This document shows positions 7,144 to 15,429 of a stretch of 39,822 bases of DNA, one piece after another. A program made the position numbers and the translations under genes. The notes beneath the pieces are model-generated. The model was not told where the DNA came from and made no database searches. It saw nothing but the letters and a program-made list of their open reading frames with translations. Numbering within the stretch: the stretch's first letter is position 1; each line of letters starts with the position of its first letter. Origin of the DNA: Sedimentisphaerales bacterium (GTDB lineage Bacteria > Planctomycetota > Phycisphaerae > Sedimentisphaerales > Anaerobacaceae); NCBI GenBank assembly GCA_016933295.1, contig JAFGBG010000118.1, positions 1 to 39,822 on the forward strand, in the 5' to 3' direction.

Positions 7144-7680
7144 ATGAACCAAACGTTGAAAGTTGTCATTGTTGTCGTTCTTATTATTTCGATAATTGCG
7201 GTAATCAATATTAAGCGCAATAAATCTGAGCAGGGGGCCGGAGCGAATGCCGAGACAACGGCTGTCGTGAATGAACCGGCTCAGCCGGAGCCGTCTGTAA
7301 GTGAGGATGTGCCGCAGCCGATCGAACCTGATTCGCTGGCGAATTCGGAAATAACGGCAAGTGCCGAAGAACCTGTGCAGCCGGAGCAGCTTGTAACGAA
7401 GAAACTGCCGAAACTGCTCGATCTCGGTTCCGATCAGTGCATCCCGTGTAAATTGATGGCACCGATTCTCGAAGAGCTGAAGACCGAATATACCGGCAAA
7501 TTCAAAGTGGAATTTATGGACGTTCGGATAGATCCGATGCTGGCTAAGGTTTATAACATTAAGCTTATTCCAACTCAGATTTTCTTTGATGCTTCCGGCG
7601 AGGAGCTGTTCCGGCACGAAGGATTTTACTCCAAAGAAGATATACTTTCAAAGTGGAAAGATCTTGGTGTGGAATTCTGA
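7144..7680 (+). CDS. Membrane-anchored thioredoxin-like protein (CIPC)
   Basis: A 178-residue protein. ATG 7144 is chosen over TTG 7138 because AGGTGG at 7131-7136 is correctly spaced. An N-terminal membrane helix (VVIVVVLIISIIAVI) is followed by a ~65-residue Pro/Glu/Gln-rich linker and a thioredoxin domain with active site DQCIPCKLMAP and cis-Pro loop LIPTQIFF. The thioredoxin domain ends HEGFYS...DLGVEF. The architecture places the domain in the periplasm on a flexible tether. It is a close paralog of the next gene in its thioredoxin part. It likely receives electrons from the CcdA-like protein two genes downstream. Confidence 0.88.
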   Translation: MNQTLKVVIVVVLIISIIAVINIKRNKSEQGAGANAETTAVVNEPAQPEPSVSEDVPQPIEPDSLANSEITASAEEPVQPEQLVTKKLPKLLDLGSDQCIPCKLMAPILEELKTEYTGKFKVEFMDVRIDPMLAKVYNIKLIPTQIFFDASGEELFRHEGFYSKEDILSKWKDLGVEF

Positions 7681-7743
7681 GTGCCTGTAAAATCGGCGAA
7701 GGCGTACCCAAATAATATTATGAGTAGCTATAGGAGAATTAAG

Positions 7744-8700
7744 ATGAGACTTTCCGGTATTTTGTTAATTGTATGTTTCTTGACGCTGATATTAATAGTT
7801 CCTCTGCAGGGAGCCGGGCCGAATAGCACGTTAAAGCCGTCATCGACGCCGAAATCTGTGATAGTAAAGGACAAGTATCCAAACATAGAAATGGGATTTT
7901 TGAATGGCGCCGTTGTTTCTGATCAGCCGGAGGGTGTATTACTCAAAGCCGGCAGTCTGGTGGTTTATAACAAGGATCTGGACCGAACAATAGCCGAGGC
8001 CGATGAGAAAGTCAGGTCCGGGCTAAAAAAATATGCTTCATTGGTTTTGGAACAAATCTCCATTCCAAAATTGTTGGTTATAGAAATCAAACAAGAAGCG
8101 GCAAAAAACGGCCGGGAGATAACGGAAACGGACGACGATAAAATTATCCAGGATTACCTCCCTACATTGATCGAAAAAGTGAAAGTCAGCGATGCGGAAA
8201 TACTCGAATTCTATAATACAAATAAAGATTCGTTCGGCGATGCTACTCTGGCACAAATCAAACCTCAAATTCAACAATACCTTACCCAGCAGAACCTGCA
8301 GAAACTTATTAATGAAAGAATTCGTACCATTGGCGATAGAATGAAGATTGAAATTTCCGCTTCATGGCTAAAGGCCCAGGCGGCTTTGGAACGAGACAAT
8401 CCCGTTAATAAAGCGCGTGACAACGGAAAACCTACTATGGTTGATTTCGGATCCAAAGGTTGCGTGCCGTGTGACATGTTGGCTCCGATACTGGAGACGC
8501 TGCAGGAAAAATATAATGGCAAAGCCAATATCGTCGTCGTGTTGGTTGGTGAAGAGCCTGTACTTGCGTCACGTTACGGCGTGGAGGTGATTCCTCTCCA
8601 GATATTCTATGATAAAACCGGCAAAGAGGTATTCCGCCATGAAGGTTTTTACTCACAGAAAGAAATCGAGCAGAAGTTGTCGGAAGTTGGAGTCAATTAG
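7744..8700 (+). CDS. Exported SurA-like/thioredoxin fusion protein
   Basis: A 318-residue protein. ATG 7744, preceded by AGGAG at 7732-7736, is preferred over the GTG at 7681 of the track. Residues 1-25 are a signal peptide (ILLIVCFLTLILIVPLQGAG). Residues ~75-220 are helical with an EITETDDDKIIQDYLP / VSDAEILEFYNTNKDSFG pattern that resembles the N-terminal chaperone region of SurA/PpiC-type proteins, but no PPIase domain is present. Residues ~225-318 are a thioredoxin domain with GCVPCDMLAP and cis-Pro VIPLQIFY. This last part duplicates the preceding gene. It may combine substrate holding with disulfide reduction in the periplasm; this is inference. Confidence 0.82.
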   Translation: MRLSGILLIVCFLTLILIVPLQGAGPNSTLKPSSTPKSVIVKDKYPNIEMGFLNGAVVSDQPEGVLLKAGSLVVYNKDLDRTIAEADEKVRSGLKKYASLVLEQISIPKLLVIEIKQEAAKNGREITETDDDKIIQDYLPTLIEKVKVSDAEILEFYNTNKDSFGDATLAQIKPQIQQYLTQQNLQKLINERIRTIGDRMKIEISASWLKAQAALERDNPVNKARDNGKPTMVDFGSKGCVPCDMLAPILETLQEKYNGKANIVVVLVGEEPVLASRYGVEVIPLQIFYDKTGKEVFRHEGFYSQKEIEQKLSEVGVN

Positions 8701-8703
8701 CAG

Positions 8704-9402
8704 GTGGAAAAGCTTTTCACAAGCCTAATTCACGCCGTTGAAGGTACACCCGCAATCGCCGTAGCGGCGGCTTTTGTCTGGGGGATTCTCAGCGTTTTGC
8801 TGAGTCCCTGCCACCTGGCGAGTATTCCTTTAATAGTCGGTTTTATCAACGGGCAGGGACAGATTACAACGCGGCGTGCTTTTTGTATATCCGGTCTGTT
8901 TTCCGTTGGTATCTTAATCACAATCGCCGGCATCGGAGCTATCACTGCGGCGGCGGGGCGAATGTTGGGTGATGTCGGGCCGTACGGCAATTATTTTGTA
9001 GCGGCGGTTTTTTTCGTGGTCGGTCTTATTCTTCTTGATGTAATACCTATGCCGTTCAGCGGCCCCGGTCAGGTCGGAATAAAACGCAGGGGTATGCTTG
9101 CCGCTTTTATTCTCGGATTGGTTTTTGGTGTAGCTATCGGCCCATGTACGTTTGCTTTTATGGCTCCCGTGCTGGGGATTACGTTCAAGGTAGCCTCATC
9201 GAATATCGCCTACGGCGTAGTTTTGCTGCTGGTATATGGTTTGGGCCATTGTTCGGTGATTGTTTTTGCGGGAACTTTCGCCGAATTGGTGCAGCGCTAT
9301 ATGAACTGGAACGAAAAATCCAAAGGGGCGGTTTTTCTTAAAAGAATCTGCGGAATTCTTGTTTTAATAGGCGGGCTATACCTGCTTTTTATCGCCGTTT
9401 AA
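8704..9402 (+). CDS. ccdA: CcdA/DsbD-type transmembrane electron carrier
   Basis: A 232-residue, six-helix membrane protein of the cytochrome c biogenesis CcdA family. It starts at GTG 8704, three bases after the previous stop. The two membrane cysteines that shuttle electrons are visible in related contexts: Cys36 in LLSPCHLASIPLI and Cys148 in AIGPCTFAFMAP, each opening one half of the internal repeat. It would move reducing equivalents from cytosolic thioredoxin to the two envelope thioredoxins encoded just upstream. It is the last gene of the arsenic operon; no stem-loop terminator is evident after it. Confidence 0.92.
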   Translation: MEKLFTSLIHAVEGTPAIAVAAAFVWGILSVLLSPCHLASIPLIVGFINGQGQITTRRAFCISGLFSVGILITIAGIGAITAAAGRMLGDVGPYGNYFVAAVFFVVGLILLDVIPMPFSGPGQVGIKRRGMLAAFILGLVFGVAIGPCTFAFMAPVLGITFKVASSNIAYGVVLLLVYGLGHCSVIVFAGTFAELVQRYMNWNEKSKGAVFLKRICGILVLIGGLYLLFIAV

Positions 9403-9825
9403 CGAACATTCCTGTGCACACAGCTCATTATTGTTGACACATCCGGCTGAGGGCATAAAATAGCCGCAAATACCGAATGATAGATTCGAAATGCAATAGC
9501 TTTGAACTTTTGATGTATTGACCTATACTTTATTGTACTGGAGACCGGTAATAAATATTTGTGCGGTTTTATTAAAGTGCCCAACTTTGTCGTAGCTGTT
9601 TATTTAAGCATGAAGGATTTATATATTGCGGAGCATAAAATCTTTGAGTGCTACATAAGCTGCTGAATATAGAAGACTTTAGCTTTATATATATGGATTT
9701 GGTAGTTAATAGAGATTCTGGTTCAATTGTACATTTGATTGTTTTGGACAATTCTATATGTGAGTGATATAATGCCGGATTCAATGGAAAATTTATTATC
9801 ATCTAATGTGATAGGTAGCTTAAAG
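9403..9825. other. Intergenic region before the first sugar-phosphate mutase
   Basis: About 420 AT-rich bases without a supported gene. The minus-strand ORFs here (9399-9584 and 9572-9802) have no recognisable features. The region contains one promoter-like pair, listed separately, and marks the switch from the arsenic operon to a more AT-rich block. Confidence 0.5.
9502..9529 (+). promoter_or_regulatory. Putative promoter upstream of the sugar-phosphate mutase
   Basis: TTGAAC at 9502-9507 and TATACT at 9524-9529 are 16 bases apart and resemble a sigma-70 promoter. It would give a leader of about 290 bases before the ATG at 9826. In AT-rich DNA such matches also occur by chance. Confidence 0.35.
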
Positions 9826-11247
9826 ATGAATCAGAATTTTAAAAATATGTTTCGTGAATATGATATCCGGGGACGTGTGAACGATGAAGAGCTTAACAAG
9901 AGCAGTGTCTCGTTGATCGTAAAGGCATTTGGAACATGGCTTCGAAAGCTTGATCAGACGAGCAATCTCGTTGTTATTGGCTACGACAATCGCTCTTATT
10001 CACCCCGATTTTCTGAAATTGCTAAAGAGGCAATGGTGCAATGTGGATTTCACGTGATTGACATCGGCCTGAGTTTGAGCCCTGTGGTTTATTTTGCTCA
10101 ATACTACTGTAAATCTCCCGCCGCAATTATGATTACTGCCAGTCATAATCCGGATGGTTGGTGCGGATTTAAACTCGCCAATGGCTACTCTAAAACCCTT
10201 GGCCCCCGGGAAATTAAAGAACTTTTTTCTGTTGTGGAAAGCGAAGAATTCGTTGAAAGGGGCGGTGGTAGTTGCGAACAAGTTGACGTTCGGGATGCCT
10301 ATATTGATAGTATAGTGAGCCGGATAAATATGAACGCAAACGGTGTTCCACGTGTTGTCATTGAAGCCGGAAACGGCGGAGCCGGGATTTTTGCCTGGGA
10401 AGTTTTTTACAGACTGGGATGCCCTACTTTCCAGCTATATTGTGATCCGGATATAAGTTATCCACATTATTTCCCTAATCCTTCGGATCTCAAAGCACGA
10501 ACCCGCTTGAGCGAGATGGTGACACATCAATATATCCATGCTGATGTAGGTATCGGCTTTGATGGAGATGGGGACCGTATCGGGATTATCGACGAGAATG
10601 GACAAAACCTTTGGAGTGACAGGCTCCTTATGATTCTGGCGAGGCAGTTGCTTGAGAAGAAGCCGGGGGGTAAAATAGTTTTCGACGTAAAATGCACACA
10701 GGCGCTTCCCGAAGTAATTACTGAATACGGTGGTGAACCAATCATGTGGAAAACCGGGCACTCTCTCGTCAAGGCCAAAATGCATGAAACCAAGGCCGAT
10801 TTAGCTGGAGAACGAAGTGGTCATATTTTTGTGGGCGGGGAAGATTATTATGGTTTCGACGACGCTATATTTGCGGCGGCCAAGTTGGTTGAGTATTTAT
10901 CCCACGTCAAAAAACCGATCACTGAAATCCTGAATTCCTTTCCTCAGTATATTACATCACCTGAAATCAAGGCCCATTGTCCTGACGAGACCAAGTATGA
11001 CGTGGTGGATCGGCTTGTGGCCGATTTTAAGAGGGAATACGGCTCGCGTGTGAACGACATTAACGGGGCCAGGGTGCTCTTTGATAATGGATGGGGCCTG
11101 GTTCGGGCTTCCTCGAACCTGCCGGAGTTGGTGCTTATCTTCGAAGGCAAAACAGAGCAGGACATGATGCACATACGCGACATATTCAAGACGAAACTGG
11201 ATAAATATAAGGACATCGACAGTCAATGGGAGAATGATGTACGCTGA
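9826..11247 (+). CDS. Phosphomannomutase/phosphoglucomutase
   Basis: A 473-residue alpha-D-phosphohexomutase. ATG 9826 is chosen because the family N-terminus (MFREYDIRG) then lies at residues 8-16 and AGGT is nine bases upstream; the track start (TTG 9739) adds 29 unsupported residues. The phosphoserine loop is ITASHNPDGW, the magnesium loop GFDGDGDRIGI, the sugar-binding loop GERSGHIF, and the C-terminal phosphate-binding segment VRASSNLPELV. It interconverts hexose 1- and 6-phosphates. It lies at the left border of an AT-rich block with amino-sugar-like genes and could supply a sugar 1-phosphate for them. A second paralog lies at the right border. Confidence 0.92.
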   Translation: MNQNFKNMFREYDIRGRVNDEELNKSSVSLIVKAFGTWLRKLDQTSNLVVIGYDNRSYSPRFSEIAKEAMVQCGFHVIDIGLSLSPVVYFAQYYCKSPAAIMITASHNPDGWCGFKLANGYSKTLGPREIKELFSVVESEEFVERGGGSCEQVDVRDAYIDSIVSRINMNANGVPRVVIEAGNGGAGIFAWEVFYRLGCPTFQLYCDPDISYPHYFPNPSDLKARTRLSEMVTHQYIHADVGIGFDGDGDRIGIIDENGQNLWSDRLLMILARQLLEKKPGGKIVFDVKCTQALPEVITEYGGEPIMWKTGHSLVKAKMHETKADLAGERSGHIFVGGEDYYGFDDAIFAAAKLVEYLSHVKKPITEILNSFPQYITSPEIKAHCPDETKYDVVDRLVADFKREYGSRVNDINGARVLFDNGWGLVRASSNLPELVLIFEGKTEQDMMHIRDIFKTKLDKYKDIDSQWENDVR

Positions 11248-11455
11248 TTACGTATAGTAAGTTGATGTCTTAATCCATCGCATTGGCGTTTATCCTCAAT
11301 GAGGACTTCTTTATCATTAGTAAGATTGGTGTTGCGAATAGTCTGTTTGAATGCGGAAAATAAGCACGATATGGCATAGGAACTTTGGTTTTGTGAATAA
11401 TCTATCTACAATGTTCATATATGTATTATGAATCAATTTTTGCCTAATTTTAAGC

Positions 11456-11484
11456 TTGACACCAGATTCAACATATCATAGTAT
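11456..11484 (+). promoter_or_regulatory. Strong sigma-70-like promoter of the dehydrogenase/aminotransferase operon
   Basis: TTGACA (11456-11461) and TAGTAT (11479-11484) are separated by 17 bases, a perfect -35 with a good -10. Transcription would start near 11491, about 100 bases before ATG 11590. The 276-base gap after the mutase shows that the genes from 11590 onwards have their own promoter. Confidence 0.6.
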
Positions 11485-11589
11485 ATTTTAAGGTTGGTTT
11501 TTGACTAATTTCATCTGAAATGAATGCAATTTTGCATTCATAATAAGAGTCGAGGTATTGAGCCAACTTTTTTGGTGAGCGGTATTCCC

Positions 11590-12570
11590 ATGAATCTGAG
11601 CGAGAAATTGGTTTTGGCTGTTATTGGTGGTGGCGAGGCGGCTGAAAAGGCGATACCTATAATCCGAAAAAATTCTTATTTTGACCTTCAAGCCGTACAA
11701 TGTAAATCCAAAGAATTAATCGGACTCATTCCACCGATATGCCGTAAAGAAAGGTTAGACGAGTTGTTTAATTTGCCAGCGATATCAGCGATATATATAG
11801 CAACTCCCCCAGATACACATATATCAATAGCGAGGCGTTTTCTGGAATACGGCAAACATGTACTAATTGAGAAGCCATTGGCTAATGAGTCATCACAAGT
11901 GAACGCTCTTATTGTGCCAACGGGGCTTACAATTGGAGTTGCACTCAAAAAACGCTTCGGTGATTGGATTCCTCACTTTAATTCTCTTTTTCATGATGAG
12001 CTCGGCGGACTGCATATAGAACTCACCTGGAAAATCAATAAACCATCGACACCTTGGCGCTTCCAGTTAGAAAAGGCAGGAGGAGGGGTATTGATGGATT
12101 TGGGGCCACATATCCTCGATTTAGCGGAATTTCTATGCGGAAGCATTCTAAAAATCAGCGGCAAAGCCGTATTTGGGGATAGTACGTGTTGTATAGATGA
12201 CAGCGTATGGCTTCATATGGTACACTATCATGGTACAGTCACCGACCTCAGTCTCAGTTGGAGAGGTAAAAAACGGGAATATTGCTTAAACGCAGTGAGA
12301 GGAACTAAGCATTTGTGCCATAAGCGTGAAGTTGGCCAGGAAGATACTCTTGAGCTTCAATATAATAATTGTTATCAGGTACGACTACTGAGTGATTCTC
12401 GTCATGAATACGAAGGGCTGTTCAACAACTTCGCAGGGGCTATTTATGGTCGTCGAAATGGGCTACCAACGCTTGCTGATGGTATCCGCAATCTACGTCT
12501 AATTAGTGCTGCTTACCAAGCCATTCATTCAGGAGGAACGGTGAATATAGCCGATTACTCGGAGAAGTGA
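11590..12570 (+). CDS. Gfo/Idh/MocA-family oxidoreductase
   Basis: A 326-residue NAD(P)-dependent sugar or cyclitol dehydrogenase. ATG 11590 puts the Rossmann loop AVIGGGEAA at residues 9-17, the normal place; ATG 11524 would add 22 unremarkable residues and neither has a good ribosome binding site. The second family motif HVLIEKPLA and the C-terminal domain motif GGGVLMDLGPHILDLAEF are present. Family members oxidise a ring hydroxyl to a ketone. The next gene, overlapping region aside, is a DegT aminotransferase, so the pair could make a 3-amino sugar or aminocyclitol, as NtdC/NtdA or RifL/RifK do. Codons are more AT-rich than in the arsenic operon. Confidence 0.85.
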   Translation: MNLSEKLVLAVIGGGEAAEKAIPIIRKNSYFDLQAVQCKSKELIGLIPPICRKERLDELFNLPAISAIYIATPPDTHISIARRFLEYGKHVLIEKPLANESSQVNALIVPTGLTIGVALKKRFGDWIPHFNSLFHDELGGLHIELTWKINKPSTPWRFQLEKAGGGVLMDLGPHILDLAEFLCGSILKISGKAVFGDSTCCIDDSVWLHMVHYHGTVTDLSLSWRGKKREYCLNAVRGTKHLCHKREVGQEDTLELQYNNCYQVRLLSDSRHEYEGLFNNFAGAIYGRRNGLPTLADGIRNLRLISAAYQAIHSGGTVNIADYSEK

Positions 12571-12572
12571 GT

Positions 12573-13796
12573 ATGACAAAGCAAACCTTGGCGATAAAAG
12601 GTGGACAACCTATACGCTCTATACCGTGGTCGTCGAGAAATCGTTCTGACGAATCCACACGGTGCGCACTAATGGCAGCACTTGACGCTGTAAACTGGTC
12701 AAATGGTGATTTTGCGCGCCGGTTTGAACGTCGCTTGTCCGAATTCTTAGGATGTCGCTTTGCCTTACTGACAACTAATGCAACCACTGCTCTCAAATTA
12801 TACCTGCTGGCCAGGGATGTCGGGCCTGGTGATGAGGTAATTATTCCGGCACTCACTTTTCCATCAATCGCAATGGCAGTAATGGAATGTGGCGCTACTC
12901 CCATTATCTGTGATGTCGAAGCTAACACCGGGTGTATGAGTGCCAGAACTTTCGAAGCGGTGTTAAGCAAAAAAACGCGTGTTGTGATCCCCACACACCT
13001 CTATTGTACATTATGTGATATGCCTCCGATAGTTGATCTGGCTAAACGGAACAATATTGATGTTGTTGAGGATTGTGCCCATTCTCCGGGCGCTCGCAGA
13101 AATAATTATAGCGCTGGTACTTTTGGTAATGCTGGAATCTTTAGTTTCAACCAGAAAAAACCGCTTTCTTGTGGAGAAGGTGGATGCCTCGTCACCAACC
13201 AAACTGAGGTTTACGAAACAGCACGCTACCTGCGAGACTTCGATAGTCCTCCTACCAAATCGTCAGTACGAATTCAACGGATGGGTAAGATCTCCGAATT
13301 CCAGGCCGCAGTACTGATTGGCCAGCTCGATTCCTTACCAAAACATTTACGAGCGATAGAGGAACGGGCCGAGAATTTGCGAGAACACCTCAATTATATG
13401 ACCGATATTACATTGGTGCCACGTCTTCCAGGCACTGATCTGCAAACCTTCTATAATATTTGTTTTATGGTCAATGAAAACATCAATGTTGCTTTTTTTA
13501 GGAAAGCTCTGTCCGCCGAATTGGGAATTCCCGTATCAAGCAGCTACGTACCACTGAATCAGAACCAGTCACTAAACTGTACACGTGACCGACAATTCAT
13601 AAACTACGCGGTAGAATCAAAAGTTCCATGCTGTACTGCCGAACGGATTTATAGATACAGGGCTGTTCGGTTCCCCGGATACTATCTCAATATAGATCCA
13701 ACGGCAGTAGATGACATCGACAGCGCGATAACCAAGGTGTTACCGCATGCTAAGCAGACACAGATGTCTGAGGAGGATGCCCATGCCTATCGCTGA
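12573..13796 (+). CDS. DegT/DnrJ/EryC1/StrS-family PLP aminotransferase
   Basis: A 407-residue enzyme; ATG 12573 is favoured over GTG 12567 because GGAGAA lies at 12561-12566. PLP features: TTNATTALKLYL near residue 70, VVEDCAHSPGAR in the middle, and the Schiff-base lysine region SFNQKKPLSCGEGGCLV. The opening LAIKGGQPIRSIPW is typical of the branch with AHBA synthase and scyllo-inosose aminotransferases rather than of the lipopolysaccharide ArnB type; this subfamily call is by eye. It would convert a keto sugar or cyclitol, probably the product of the preceding dehydrogenase, to an amine. The start lies just after the dehydrogenase stop, and the end overlaps the next gene by 14 bases. Confidence 0.9.
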   Translation: MTKQTLAIKGGQPIRSIPWSSRNRSDESTRCALMAALDAVNWSNGDFARRFERRLSEFLGCRFALLTTNATTALKLYLLARDVGPGDEVIIPALTFPSIAMAVMECGATPIICDVEANTGCMSARTFEAVLSKKTRVVIPTHLYCTLCDMPPIVDLAKRNNIDVVEDCAHSPGARRNNYSAGTFGNAGIFSFNQKKPLSCGEGGCLVTNQTEVYETARYLRDFDSPPTKSSVRIQRMGKISEFQAAVLIGQLDSLPKHLRAIEERAENLREHLNYMTDITLVPRLPGTDLQTFYNICFMVNENINVAFFRKALSAELGIPVSSSYVPLNQNQSLNCTRDRQFINYAVESKVPCCTAERIYRYRAVRFPGYYLNIDPTAVDDIDSAITKVLPHAKQTQMSEEDAHAYR

Positions 13797-15429
13797 TATT
13801 GCCATCATTTGTGCACTTGATATTGAAGCCAAGGCCATGTTAGAGGCCATCGGCGATATGGATAGAAGCCACTTCAAGCTTGGACCGTTTGACTGTCATT
13901 ACGGCCATATCAAGCGCAACGGGGACGAATGTTACCCGATAGTGCGCGTGGTTGTTTTGCATCTTGGCCGTATGGGTAATCTGGCCTCGATGCAAGCTGC
14001 TACCCTACTTCTACGCGAGGTGCATCCAAGTCAAGTTTTCCTCGTCGGAATTTGTGGTGGATTTGCTGAAACACAGACTGATTATTGTCTTGGCGATATT
14101 GTAGTCAGTGACAAAGTATATTATTATGAGCCTCAAAAGTTATGGCCCGACAGAGTTGAACATAGAGGTGTAGAACTGTTTTGTCCTGTCGAAGGAGAGA
14201 CGAAATATACTCCATCAAAACTTTATTTACTCGCGGAAAAGAAAAAAAGTGAGAGCAATTTACCTTTTATTGAGCCTTTGTCATCGCTTATCAGTACACC
14301 TTACCCCCACGGTGACAGTCAACATTTTAAACCAACAGTACGAACAGGTACGGTTTGTTCGGGAGAGAAAGTAGTAGCTGATGAATCCTTTGTTAAAAGT
14401 CTTCTTATTGAAAAGACAAACGCAATATCAGTGGAAATGGAAGCGGCGGGTGTGGCTGCGGCTTGTCAGGATGCAAAGACTCCATTCTTAGTGGTTAAAG
14501 CAGTATCTGATTTCACCAATTTAACTCCTGACTGGCAGGCGACTCAACGTACTTTTGCAGCAGAGGCTGCAGCCGCCTATACTATAGCCTTAATTACCTA
14601 TCCGTATCATGTAGCGGGCGGAGTTGGTAAAACTAAAAATACTGAAGGACTCGTTTTGAGTAAGCGTTGCCCACCCAAATCTTTTCTGACGGATTTTTTT
14701 CGAACAACTATCGATCTCGGAGTGGATGTCGTAATGCCGTCATACAAGAATTACCGTCATTCTGACAGTGGATTCCGAAATTACCCATTTAATGAATATG
14801 AAACGGCTTTTGATGATGTTTATTGTTCATTTCGTATTCATCCAAGCCTCATACATCTCATCGATAGTGGTATAGTCAAGTTCAAATTTGATCAACAGCT
14901 CCAAAATGGATTATTGAAAAATAAGAATATTATTCTTATTGGATCATCGGTGGCAAATGATTTTACCCAGGACATTCTCATAGATTTTAATGCTTTTTAT
15001 CATTTTGGCGATAATGAATCTAATGACCATGATATCGTGGATCGGAATGGAAAAACTTGTTTTGCTGCAAAAGTCAGTAGAAGAGTAGTGGGAGGTGAGG
15101 TACAAAAAAAATACATCAAAGATTATGGTCTCATAAGTGTATTCCACGATGGTTCCCGAAGTATCTGCATCTTGGCAGGCTGTCGTGCATTCTCACAAAT
15201 GTTATTGGGTGATTGGCTTGTTGAGGGCAATACTATAGAGGGTATATATCGGCACATTTATGGTTGTGACTTTCAACTTATTATTAAGGTAAAAGTGGCT
15301 GGACGCTCTTATAACTTTGAAGAGATTGCTATGCTTAAAAAACGTGAAGAAAATAGTTCGGAATGGAGGACTGTTAATTTACCAACCAGCCTAATTGCTA
15401 AAGGAGAATCTGTTCAATGTCTTTTATGA
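13783..15429 (+). CDS. Nucleosidase/phosphorylase-superfamily protein fused to an unknown C-terminal domain
   Basis: A 548-residue protein. ATG 13783 has AGGAGG at 13771-13776, unlike the track start. Residues 1-270 are a PNP_UDP_1 (MTA/SAH nucleosidase-like) domain: IAIICALDIEAKAM, FLVGICGGFAET, GDIVVSDKVYYYEPQK, SVEMEAAGVAAA and VVKAVSDF, i.e. the GG, EMEA and SDF elements of the active site. Residues ~290-548 form a second domain with NIILIGSSVANDFTQDIL and SICILAGCRAFSQMLLGDW, which I cannot assign. EPQK and the WQ...FAAEAAAA tail recall nucleosidase effector domains of conflict systems more than housekeeping MTAN. Both ends overlap the neighbouring genes, so it belongs to the operon. Confidence 0.82.
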   Translation: MPIADIAIICALDIEAKAMLEAIGDMDRSHFKLGPFDCHYGHIKRNGDECYPIVRVVVLHLGRMGNLASMQAATLLLREVHPSQVFLVGICGGFAETQTDYCLGDIVVSDKVYYYEPQKLWPDRVEHRGVELFCPVEGETKYTPSKLYLLAEKKKSESNLPFIEPLSSLISTPYPHGDSQHFKPTVRTGTVCSGEKVVADESFVKSLLIEKTNAISVEMEAAGVAAACQDAKTPFLVVKAVSDFTNLTPDWQATQRTFAAEAAAAYTIALITYPYHVAGGVGKTKNTEGLVLSKRCPPKSFLTDFFRTTIDLGVDVVMPSYKNYRHSDSGFRNYPFNEYETAFDDVYCSFRIHPSLIHLIDSGIVKFKFDQQLQNGLLKNKNIILIGSSVANDFTQDILIDFNAFYHFGDNESNDHDIVDRNGKTCFAAKVSRRVVGGEVQKKYIKDYGLISVFHDGSRSICILAGCRAFSQMLLGDWLVEGNTIEGIYRHIYGCDFQLIIKVKVAGRSYNFEEIAMLKKREENSSEWRTVNLPTSLIAKGESVQCLL

